Shown: one piece after another, positions 1 through 9,373 of the stretch
Layout: each line of letters opens with the position of its first letter
How positions within the stretch are numbered: position 1 is the first letter of the stretch
Source: Monocercomonoides exilis
Taxonomy: Eukaryota > Preaxostyla > Oxymonadida > Polymastigidae
Assembly: GCA_001643675.2 (NCBI GenBank)
Contig: LSRY02000035.1
Coordinates: forward strand, 744,001-808,000
Direction: 5' to 3'
DNA length: 64,000 bases
The notes under the pieces: generated by a model
Databases searched by the model: none
The model's input: the letters and a program-made list of their open reading frames with translations, nothing else
Told to the model about the DNA's origin: nothing
Program-made: the position numbers and the translations under genes

Positions 1-789
1 CCTTCTTGCTCCCTCCTTCTGCAAATGAACAGATAAAAATGTAAATCTTTTCCAGCTTTGCTTATTTGATCCTTCTAAATCAATAAATAAACAAAAATAA
101 AAAGAATATTAGCATTTGCAGATATAAAAAAAAAGATTTTCAAAAATAGATTTCAAATCTAAAAACAATATAAAAAGAAGACTTTTAAATGCACTGTTGC
201 CAAGATACTTCGCTTCTTAATACCGAAATAAGCTAAAGACGAATAAGACGAAAAGATCGTGTCCATTATAAATTTTTGTCATTCCCAAAAAATCCAAACA
301 ATAAGGACGAAGGATCGCAAAACAACAGCAATTTTAAAAAGACAAGGGTGTGCTTTTATTTTAATATTTTGCTCTTTTCAAACAAAACTCTTTTGTCACT
401 GAAACATTATTTCGCCATTTTGTTTTTTCTTTGTAATGTTGTTATCATTTCGCTTCATTTATTTAAAAAAATAAAAAAAAGTGATTATAAAAACAAAAAA
501 TAAATATTTTATATTTAGCAAAATAATTAAAAAGGAAAAAACAAAAAGGTAAGGTTTCAAAATGAATTTTTTCTCATTTCGCCAACCTTTTCTAAAGTAT
601 TTAGAAATTCTTTATTGCAATCAAAAACAATTCAATTCTTTCAATAAAGAAAATAAAATATTTCATGAAAGAAAACGATTTCATCTTCATATTTCTTTTT
701 TTTAATCTTTTCAAATGTCTTCTTATTATTGATTTCTTTTCACATCTTTCTTTTTATCATTCTCCTCCTCTTTCAATAACCATAAAATC
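1..789. other. AT-rich intergenic DNA, no gene recognised
   Basis: Low-complexity AT-rich sequence with many A and T runs. The only open frame of any length (276-503, plus) has a composition typical of translated AT-rich non-coding DNA and shows no family motif. I see no RNA gene or mobile element. Confidence 0.5.
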
Positions 790-1870
790 AAATCCAAAAG
801 TCTGAAGAAGCCAAATACAGCTCGTTATCAAAAATTGGCTGATGAACATCCTTTAAAAAGGCAGAGATAACAACTCCTTTCACTAAGTCATCAATTTTCA
901 CTGTTCCGCAACCTATCGTGTTTGCAAAAGCATATTTCAATCGATTCTGAATTTATCTGTGATTATTCTTTACTGCTCAAAATATTTTCTCAACTCTTCT
1001 GATAAGCTAAGTGCATTCTTCGTTCCTCGATTCACAACAAAGAAAATTATCCATCACAACTTTAAGCAATCCATCAAAATAAGCTCTTTTTTTATTTCTT
1101 TTTCTCTCTTCTCTTCTTTCTCTCTTTTTTAATCCACATGCTTTTATGGATCTTCCAGTTCTCTTACTGCTTCTCTTGCAAAATGCAGTTCATTTGTGAT
1201 CACTTCTTCTTAGACTTCTTTGTGAAATCCATAAATCAAATAATCCCAAGCACACTGATAGGCAAGCTGAGTGAGATCACAATGATTCTGATGATTCTGA
1301 ATAATCTTTTTGATTTCATTGAAGAAACGTTCTTTTTCAAATAACTAATAAAAAAATGATAATGAAATTCAAAAATATCAAAAAGGAAATAGAAGTGCTT
1401 ATTAATGTCACTCAATGTTGCTCATAGCCAACAATGCAATTTCCACTTTCTTCTGAGCTTCTTCGGTCTTGTCTTTCTTCGAGGTAACCTTCAGAAGGCG
1501 AGGCACATAAATTGGTATCAATTCATCTGAAAGGATAGAAAAATTCAGCAAAGCAAAGCAATCGCAAAGATCAACAAAAAGCCTTCCGTTCTTTTCTTCC
1601 TTTTTTCTTCTTCAAAAATCATCTTTTGAATAAAATTTTTTCAATAATTATTCTTCAAAATCATCAACCCAAGCTTCTTTCGAAGCTTTGCAATATCCAG
1701 TGGGCTTCAACAAAAAAATGAATTTCCCGTTGATATTTTCTCTTCTTTAATCATTCTATCGATTTCGCTGTGAAGTTCTTTTGCAAAAACAGATTTCTAT
1801 TATTTCCTATCCATTTCCCACATCACTTCATTCATTTCATCGATTTACTGCATGATTTTTTTCATTGTTA
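790..1870 (-). pseudogene. Decayed copy of a helical-repeat gene family (copy C)
   Basis: Read on the minus strand, fragments in shifting frames match the two better copies at 14.9-16.2 kb and 18.5-19.9 kb. From 5' to 3' they include a GYCK motif near 1,700, an LFVDLCDCF-like segment near 1,570, VPRLLKV followed by QKKVEIALLAMSNIE near 1,420-1,500, an NELHFAREAVRELE segment near 1,150-1,200, and KIDDLVKG...VHQPIF near 830-900. The order is the same as in the other copies, but the frame changes repeatedly and stops intervene, so this copy cannot encode the full protein. The function of the family is not known to me. The proteins are lysine/glutamate-rich and look all-helical, perhaps armadillo/HEAT-like. 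Confidence 0.6.
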
Positions 1871-1879
1871 AAACAATTC

Positions 1880-2985
1880 TCCAGCTTTGAAAATGATTCT
1901 TCAAAAAATAAAAAAGAAAGAAAGAAATTCACTCATCATAATACAAACGTAAGAACATTACGCACCTGCTATCTTTTCAGCTTTTTTCTTGGTCTGATTG
2001 TTAACAATGCAATTGTGGTAAGAAAGTTGTGCTATTTTCACATAAATATTGAATAAACATTTATTTGAATTCAATCATTCGAAAAGAAATAATTATTAGA
2101 CAATACCTCGAAAAAAAAACTTTTCCAACTTCATGAAACACATATGGATTTCTCACAAGATTATTAAACAAAGCAACGTAAATAACATGATCATATAATT
2201 ATGAGTTTCATTATTATAAAATTTTTTGATAAAAAAATAATGAATATTAGCTAAATGTTGAAAAAAATGATATCAGAAATATTGTTTGAAAATGTTTATT
2301 TTCTTTTTTTCTTTCTTTTTTTCTTTCTTTCTTTCTTTCTTTCTTTCTAACTTTTTTTCTATCTTTTTTTTTTTTTTTTTTTTTTTTGGAAGTGGAAAAG
2401 TGGTGACGGACGTGACGATTTTTGTTCCTTACGTCACACAGGGTTAGATTTGTTATATCATTTTTTCGAAAATTCGATTTTTTGTAATTTTGGATAGAAA
2501 AATCGATTTTTCATTGAAAACTTCACTCAAAATAATATGAAATGTGATGAAAATATTTCTTCATGATACCAAATACGATTTGAAGTGAATGAAAAATTGG
2601 TGAAAAAATCGGTTCATGGAATAATGTGACAACAAGCGAATATGATTTTATTCGATGTGATAATTTCCTGTTTTGATATCAACACCAGATCAGATTAAAT
2701 AATTAAAATCAGTCACTTTCCATTGTTGTTAATTGTCATATGTTAGCAATAGATTTTCTTTATTAACAATGGTTATTTCACATAAACCAATTTGACTTTT
2801 TTTTATTGGAAATGCCTTTTGAATTAATTACTTCAAGTTAATTTTCATTTGAAACAATTTTTTTGGGACTCATACTAAAAGTTGACTAACACTTCATTTC
2901 ATCCTTCTTTTCTCGAAGCATTTAAAAAACAAAAGTTTCTTTCATTCATCCCTTCTTCAACACATGCAAAATGAGAAAAATTAAA
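1880..2985. other. AT-rich intergenic DNA with pyrimidine tract
   Basis: No gene recognised. It contains a TTTC-type tract ending in a run of about 23 T (2,299-2,387). Just beyond lies a small inverted repeat, GTGACG at 2,412-2,417 and CGTCAC at 2,432-2,437. Confidence 0.45.
2299..2387. repeat. TTTC microsatellite and poly-T tract
   Basis: Tandem CTTT units followed by long uninterrupted T runs, seen directly in the sequence. Confidence 0.85.
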
Positions 2986-2989
2986 TTTC

Positions 2990-4110
2990 CTTCAAAATGA
3001 CGAATTGCACAGGCACTCAACTGAACTTTGAGTTTTATCTTCCACATTCGAGCCGGATGCAAAAAAATATTATTGAAAAAAGAATATGTTGATATCTTGG
3101 AAACAGGAAAAACGAATCATGAAAATTTTGAACTATTAGAGAAAGAAAAAAAAGAAAATCACACCGAAAATACTTCAAGTCGCTGTTGCGAATGTTTACA
3201 AGAAAACGCATTCTCATTTTTTCATTCTTTTTTCATTAAAAGGCATTACGAGGAATTGATGGTCGTATCTTCAAACGTGAGAGAAGAAAAAAGAATCAAA
3301 ATATCGGAACAAAGAATTATAACCTGGAAAAATCATTTTGTTCAATATGTGTGGTAAATATTCTTTAATGATCTTTTGTGCTGATGAATCAGGTTATCAT
3401 GCCCATAAAGATACAACAAAGGTGAACTTAATAGTGGGAACAAATGAAAATCGTGAAATGGATCGCACGCTTGCGGACATAGGAGATAAAAGGATTTCAT
3501 TACTCCATAACATTTCGTTTAATGGAAATTTTGTTCATCCTTGTTTTCTAGTGCAAAAACCATTCAACATAAGATCTTTTCAGTCTCTTGGCTACCAAAT
3601 CGGAATTCTTGGTTGTGTGGAAATTGAAAAATCGTATTATTTCACAAAGAAGTTGTATGAAAACTGGATTGAGAAAGTTTTCATTCTTCATATCAACATC
3701 CAAAGAATGATTTTGCTTCATACACATGCACAGACAGCGTTGATGCTTGATAGCTGCCGAATTCACCTATCGGATAATATGTTGACTCAACTCGCTAATG
3801 AAAATATATTGCTTTTTGTTTTGCTTCCGAATACAACACATTCGCTGTAGTCATTGGATTTGTTGATTTTCTCTCTTTGGAAGCTTCGAATTCAACAGGT
3901 TAGGTCTGGTTCAACGCACGACAGCTCGGAACAACTTTTTTGGGTGGGAAATGAACGCAATATTGAAAGTTGTTTCATCAACAAATATTTTTTCTGCTTT
4001 TAAAGAAAGTGGACTTCTGAATGATTTTCACAAAACTGCTTCAATGGGCAGATCTTTGAAGAAAGCTTCAAAAAAGTGATCGAAATTGTGAAATTGGACA
4101 ATGAATCATT
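2990..4110 (+). pseudogene. Broken pogo/Tigger-like DDE transposase
   Basis: The region reads as a DDE_1 (pogo/Tigger/jerky-type) transposase of a cut-and-paste DNA transposon. The upstream frame (3,028-3,357) ends in a segment with FFHSFFIKRHYEEL and a basic helix, like the part that precedes the catalytic core. After a frame change near 3,340 the next frame (3,338-3,850) carries CADESG (first Asp, equivalent to the usual MDETG), LMLDSCRIHL (second Asp) and LLPNTTHSL. An in-frame TAG at 3,848 interrupts the last motif just before SLDLLIF, which holds the third acidic residue. A further frame change leads to AFKESGLLNDFHK near 3,995-4,030, a characteristic tail of these transposases. At least two frameshifts and several stops make it non-functional. 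I did not find convincing terminal inverted repeats. Confidence 0.72.
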
Positions 4111-4750
4111 ACCGCTTTCATGTACAAGAAAAACAAGACAAACAAAGGGAGGTGAATGGGAAATAATGAACATCGACAGAACGCCAGTTAATTTTGGGTT
4201 TCCGCAATAAACAACACTTGGCGGACAAGTGATATGTTCATGAGTTTTTTTCATCCGTATTTAATCGCTCATTTCAAAAAAAACATGGTTGATCCTTTTT
4301 GAAATGATTCTTTCGATCAAGTTTTGATCAATATTTTAATCTCAATTGGATTTTGAAAAAAATGAGTTGAATAAGGGAACACTTAGTGTTTATGATAATG
4401 CCATTGCAAAAACCAATTTCAAAAAATTTTTTTGAGATTAAATTTTGATCGAAACTCAAAAGAAAGTGTGATTTTCAAAAGGATCAGACACATCGTGAAG
4501 AAACAAAATATTCATCAAATTTTTGTTTTTCTAATTTTCAATTATTCAAAAAGAATTAACATTATACAAGAACAACGTATAACTGATTTCAAAAATGAAA
4601 TTTTAATGATGGATGACCTCAAATTTAAATTATCAAATAAATGATTCTTGCCCTTAAAAATAATAATAATTTACATGGCTAATTTATTTTTAAAACTTCC
4701 ATTTGTTTGATTTTCAAATAAAGTTCAAATTGTTTATTTCGATCAAATAT

Positions 4751-4842
4751 CTGTTCACACTAACGAAACTTTTCTGAAATGGAAATAATTTCATTGTTCA
4801 TGTTCTGTTTCCATTTTGGTGAAGTTTTATAAGTGTGAACAG
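4751..4842. repeat. Fold-back (MITE-like) imperfect palindrome, 92 bp
   Basis: The two ends are inverted copies: CTGTTCACACT at the left pairs with AGTGTGAACAG at the right. The pairing continues inward with gaps (GAAAC/GTTTT, AAATGGAAA/TTTCCATTT) to a short central loop near 4,795. The whole unit could fold into a single hairpin. The flanks are ...AAATAT and TAAATT, with no clean target duplication. It may be a small non-autonomous transposon or a structured transcript; no second copy was noticed in the window. Confidence 0.6.
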
Positions 4843-5234
4843 TAAATTGATGAAAATTTGAAATTTTTATTTTATTTGAAAATTAAACAAAAGGAAGTCT
4901 TCAAAAAATTAATTATCCATATAATTATTAAAAATACTATTTTTATTCCCTTTCAATATTCGTCAGTCTTGAGATATAATTTGCATTTGAAAAAATGAAT
5001 GCATATTATCTAAATGAAATGAATTAAATGTTCCAAAACACAATCACAGTCGAATTAGCATTGTCAAACTGATGTCAAAATCCTTCACTTTCGGTTGAAT
5101 GAAGTTTGTAACTTTTATCATTTTTCTTTTTTGCAGAAAAAAAATGACATATGCAAAAAAAAAAAACAAAATACATTCTTTCTTTTTCCATTTTAAAAAC
5201 TATTCTGTTATCCTTTGATAAGCTTTTTTGGTTA

Positions 5235-5413
<179 letters not shown>

Positions 5414-6069
5414 AAATAACGACCCGAGGTTAATGTTTTTTCTTTTTTCCTTCCTCTTCTTTTTTTCATAAGTTATTATTATTTTTCTTTTTCAATTCGA
5501 TTTTTGAAAGGACAATGCTGTAAAATTATTTGAACATAAAGAATTATCTAATGAATATAGACTATTGACCAAATATCAATTTCGTTTGAGTGATAGAGCA
5601 TGTTTTCACTGATATTTTTGTTGATGAACAACATTATTATTATTTCATATATCGTAAAGATTAAGAAAAGAACACTTATTGCAAATACTGTTTAAAGAAT
5701 CAGCATTCTTCTTCAGTTGTTTAACTTGATGCTTTCATGATCAAACCTGTTCACTATGTTCCGATTTTCCCACATCTCCAACATTGCACGATCATTCTCT
5801 CAAATGTGTTTATTATCAGCCAAATATTTATTTATCATAATTTATTATGGGCGTTAACAAAGTTGAGTCATTTCTCATTTCATGAATTTGATTATCAAGT
5901 TTTTCAATCTGATTTTTCAAACTTGAGCTATTTGCATATTTCAAAACATTGATTCAATCTCATTCCATGTGATCTCTTGAATTTCGTTCACCATAGTTTG
6001 TGACTGATATGTGTTCGATTTATGCTTGTGTCGATCAGTGGAAACACAGACAATTGAACATCAAAAGGA

Positions 6070-7353
6070 ATGTTTCTGAAATTCGTTTTAATCCAAGTTG
6101 CGATGATGACTCACTCTCAAGATGCAGATGCAATTGGCTTGACAGAAACTTTCGTGAAGCAAAGTGGGAGTGAAAGCAGCAGTGGAGCATCAATCGATCA
6201 TGAAAAGAGTTCATTGAAAAGTGCCTATGATCTGCTTGGAGACAATGAAGAGTGCCATTTGATGGTGGTGGATGATGCTGCTGCGCTGACAGTCGAGCCA
6301 ATCACATTCAACAAGAGTCACGGAATAACCATTGAAGGAATAGAGAGCAACGGATACAGAAACACTGAAACAGCAATTGACTGCACTGTTTCAGCATCAT
6401 CAGTTTTGTTCAATTGTGCAAAACATGTTGAATTCAAGCATTTGGCATTCAACTTTCCAGTATCAAGATCAAACAAATACACAGTCATCAGTGCAGGATC
6501 TGATTCTATTTCATTGACAATCAGCGATTGTCGTTTTGTGAGGGTTAATGCCAAACAACAAAATGGAGCTGTTGCTAATGTCAACGGAGACAATCTGGTT
6601 GCGAACAATCTTGTGAGGGTCACAGCTGGGACAGCAACACTGAATGCAGTGACATGCAAAGATGACAAGGAAACAGTGACATTCTCGAATTCTCCATTCA
6701 GCTTCATTGGAGCAAGCGAAGTCTCATTGTTTGGAGTTGCAATCAGCAAGGTGAATGTGCTCAACGGAGCTGCAATCAACATCAAAGATCGGATTCACAA
6801 CCCAACAAAAGTTGTCATTGAGGGAATGAACATGACGGAAGTGAATTCAGAGGGAAGAACTGTGGGAGGTTTGCAAATATCTCTTGTATCTGAAGAGTCA
6901 ACAGCAGACATCGGAAGAAGCAGTAAATGCACATTTAAATCGTGCACAGCACCAAATGGAAAATCTGGGGCAATGTTTGTGAAAATGCCAGAGGCAATGT
7001 CTCACTTGAAACTTCCATTGGCAAACAATTTGGATATCGACAGATCAAACATTGCACGTTCAACAGCCACATCTTTATTCATTTCTGCACCAGATTACGA
7101 AGAGTTCAGAGATCAAGAAGATGCATTTGAGTTTGCCCAAGACAATTCCGATGAAGTTAATTTGGTCGATGGAGAAGATAGTGAATTCACAAAGGTTATC
7201 AAGCAAGTTATGAGTACGGGAACAGAGATTATGGATCAAGTGAAAAAATCAAATTCACCAGATTTTGTGGTGGATCTCATACACCTTATCGTTGGTGTTG
7301 TTATGGGAGCAATTATTATGATTGTCAGTTTCAAGACATGTTGCTGTTCTTAA
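6070..7353 (+). CDS. Secreted/membrane protein with beta-helix-like body and C-terminal anchor
   Basis: A 427-residue single-exon protein of unknown function. It begins with a hydrophobic N-terminus (MFLKFVLIQVAMM) that looks like a signal peptide. The body (about residues 70-320) is rich in short beta-prone segments with repeated Cys, Asn and Ser, such as VLFNCAKHVEFKHLAF, LTISDCRFVRV and CTFKSC, and a GKSGAM turn. This resembles the solenoids of right-handed parallel beta-helix or polymorphic-membrane-type proteins. An acidic stretch (about 335-365) precedes a single transmembrane helix (about residues 401-421, DLIHLIVGVVMGAIIMIV) and a very short tail, FKTCCCS. The topology implied is type I, with the bulk outside and a cysteine cluster that could be lipidated inside. 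G+C content is clearly higher than in the flanking DNA. No intron is needed. The first ATG gives the signal peptide and is preferred. The protein could be a cell-surface adhesin, but no substrate can be named. Confidence 0.78.
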   Translation: MFLKFVLIQVAMMTHSQDADAIGLTETFVKQSGSESSSGASIDHEKSSLKSAYDLLGDNEECHLMVVDDAAALTVEPITFNKSHGITIEGIESNGYRNTETAIDCTVSASSVLFNCAKHVEFKHLAFNFPVSRSNKYTVISAGSDSISLTISDCRFVRVNAKQQNGAVANVNGDNLVANNLVRVTAGTATLNAVTCKDDKETVTFSNSPFSFIGASEVSLFGVAISKVNVLNGAAINIKDRIHNPTKVVIEGMNMTEVNSEGRTVGGLQISLVSEESTADIGRSSKCTFKSCTAPNGKSGAMFVKMPEAMSHLKLPLANNLDIDRSNIARSTATSLFISAPDYEEFRDQEDAFEFAQDNSDEVNLVDGEDSEFTKVIKQVMSTGTEIMDQVKKSNSPDFVVDLIHLIVGVVMGAIIMIVSFKTCCCS

Positions 7354-8380
7354 TGGAAAACTTGTAATGTTGTTATTTTCATGTGTCTTTAACAAGATAA
7401 CAACAAAAAACATCTCTTGAACACTCAACGAGATTTTCGACTATCACTCGTATTTATTGAAACGTTTCTCGTTTTCTTTTTTTCTTTTTCTTTTTCTTTT
7501 TCTTTTTCTTTTTCTTGTTTCATCAAATATGAAACATCATATATGATAAACGGAAAAGAAAGAATACTATTATTATTATTATTATCATTCTGCAGTGATT
7601 CAATATTAAAAATATTGAAAAAAGTTTCAACGTTTTTTTCAGACAGAGAAAACAACCAACCTTTTCTGTGATATTTAACTTGCTTGCAATTATCAGAATG
7701 ATTATCACTCCTAAGTTTGTCTCACAAAAAAAAGAAAACACACACCTGCCAAAATTTTTTCAAACGCTTTTGAGACATTTTGAAACGATTGGAATTCTTT
7801 TTTTGAAAATGAAAAATCAGAGGAATACATGTTGAAATTTCTGAAAATTTCTGAATGAAGAAAAAGATCATTCAGAAGTTAAAATGTGGAGAATGGAGAG
7901 GGAAAGGAAGAAAAAGGTGATGAAGAGGAACATGAACATTAAAATGATATATGATATTGTTTAAGAAAAATTCATATTCTAAAAAAGTTGGATGAAGAAA
8001 GTTGAAAAAATTGCAGCCAAAAAATGAGGGTTGAGCAATGATATGAAAATATCAGAATGATTTCTTAATAAAAGAAAAAAGTGGAGAAAGAAGAATGAAA
8101 TAGGCAAAGAACAGAAAAGACAGAAATCTGAATATCTCCAACAATCCAAACATGCATTCAATCTTGAAAGCGTTGAACAAATATCGTGGGAGAAAATGTT
8201 GATCCAAAAGTGAAAATATAAAACAGAAAGCATTTCTTTTGAGAAGAAACGAAAAATATGAAAGAGAATAAAAAACTTGAAAATAATGTTAGGTTTATTT
8301 GCCCACAAGGACGATTGAAGAAAAAAGAGACAATAATCAAAGAAAAAGAAGAAGAAAAAGAATATGGATTGAATCTGATG
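7354..8380. other. Intergenic DNA left of the retroelement
   Basis: AT-rich sequence with a TTTTTC microsatellite (7,471-7,516) and purine-rich tracts. The open frames here on both strands lack family motifs, and one minus-strand frame (7,979-8,452) merely crosses the retroelement terminus. No gene recognised. Confidence 0.5.
7471..7516. repeat. TTTTTC microsatellite
   Basis: About seven near-perfect tandem copies of a six-base pyrimidine unit, seen directly. Confidence 0.85.
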
Positions 8381-8421
8381 ATAAAAGTGCATTAGCACCT
8401 TTATTTTCAAGAAAAACATCC

Positions 8422-8470
8422 ATTCAATTCCTTCTCTTTTATTTGAGATCACGATCTATGGGCCATCGCC
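8422..8470 (+). repeat. DIRS element left inverted terminal repeat core
   Basis: Forty-nine bases that are the exact reverse complement of 12,887-12,935. The terminus outside this core (8,381-8,421) differs from the right end, as in DIRS elements whose tips are unique. Confidence 0.92.
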
Positions 8471-8482
8471 ACGATCGGATCA

Positions 8483-9373
8483 ATGTTGCAATCTTCGCAA
8501 TTCGCGACATTTCCTGGACTTACGCCGTCGACCGAAGCAGCCGGACTGCCAGGTGGGGCGCAAAGCCAGATGAACGTCCAATCGCAGCCGCAGCTCCTTT
8601 CTCCGCCGTTTATCAGCCAGCCGACAGGATCTTCAACACAGCCTTCAGATAAAGAAAAGAGCAGACGAGAAGAAGAAGAAGACATGTACGAAGCTGCAGC
8701 ATCTGTTTTTGTAGAAGTTTTTGGACAGGATCCCGTTAAATCTTTACTCGACATTCAGATACCTATTTTTTCAGTTGAAAGAATTCAACAGGAATATTCA
8801 TTACACGATTTAAGCCCCTTATTGCCTCCAAAGCCTCCGCCAGCTACAAAATCCAAGAACTGGTTCAACGATGCTCTAGACAATGCAGGATATAAACAGG
8901 AAACGTGCCTATGTCAAGCTTTCAAAGCCGTAATGTTTTGCTTAGCCGAAATAGATTCCAACAAAGAGAGCGCACGACAGAGAGCTTCAGATGCGCTTGT
9001 CCTCACGGCAAAAGCGTTCCAGGAGGCCAGAAATACAAGAATTCAAGGGCGATTCGGGTTTAAAGCAGCGGAAAAAATGAGAGCGGAAGCGGCGGCTGGA
9101 CTGTTGACAGCGAGACAAGAACAGATCCTGAAAGAATCGGAGCTAGAAACTGATTTGGCTAGTGCGCGAAGGAGATATAGGAGTTTTGAAGCAATGCTTG
9201 AGGCGAAGAAGGAAAAAAGGGATTTTTATGAAGCCAGTCCAGTTAAGGCGCCGTCAAAAGGAGGAGCAGGTCAGAAGTTTTTTCGTTACAGGCCCCGCTC
9301 TTTCTCAGGAAGGAGAAGCTATGGAAGCCGAACAAAAGCAGCAGGATGGGCCAGTCGGAGTCGGGGTCTCTAA
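8483..9373 (+). CDS. DIRS element ORF1, Gag-like protein
   Basis: A 296-residue first ORF of the retroelement. The N-terminal 75 residues are Pro/Gln/Ser-rich. A central block (about 120-250) is helical and rich in Ala/Glu/Arg, with LCQAFKAVMFCLAEID and a long coiled-coil-like segment. The C-terminus (about 255-296) is strongly basic with Arg/Ser/Gly (RPRSFSGRRSYGSR), which fits nucleic-acid binding. There is no zinc knuckle. Position before the reverse transcriptase, plus the helical core and basic tail, indicate a structural Gag-like role; sequence alone does not prove it. It overlaps ORF2 by 28 bases in another frame (frame 2 versus frame 1), so ORF2 expression needs re-initiation or frameshifting. 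An ATG at 8,458 in another frame leads nowhere. Confidence 0.75.
   Translation: MLQSSQFATFPGLTPSTEAAGLPGGAQSQMNVQSQPQLLSPPFISQPTGSSTQPSDKEKSRREEEEDMYEAAASVFVEVFGQDPVKSLLDIQIPIFSVERIQQEYSLHDLSPLLPPKPPPATKSKNWFNDALDNAGYKQETCLCQAFKAVMFCLAEIDSNKESARQRASDALVLTAKAFQEARNTRIQGRFGFKAAEKMRAEAAAGLLTARQEQILKESELETDLASARRRYRSFEAMLEAKKEKRDFYEASPVKAPSKGGAGQKFFRYRPRSFSGRRSYGSRTKAAGWASRSRGL

Noticed and set aside
3338-4110. Alternative genetic code as an explanation for the in-frame TAG in the transposase
   Set aside because: Other genes in the window end at TAG and TAA, and the same transposase also has frameshifts, so decay is the simpler reading.
7979-8452. 157-residue minus-strand ORF
   Set aside because: It is Phe-rich AT-composition sequence that crosses the left terminus of the retroelement; its start merely lies in the inverted repeat.
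8299-8652. 117-residue plus-strand ORF over the retroelement left end
   Set aside because: It overlaps the Gag-like ORF in another frame and begins in flanking DNA; no family match.
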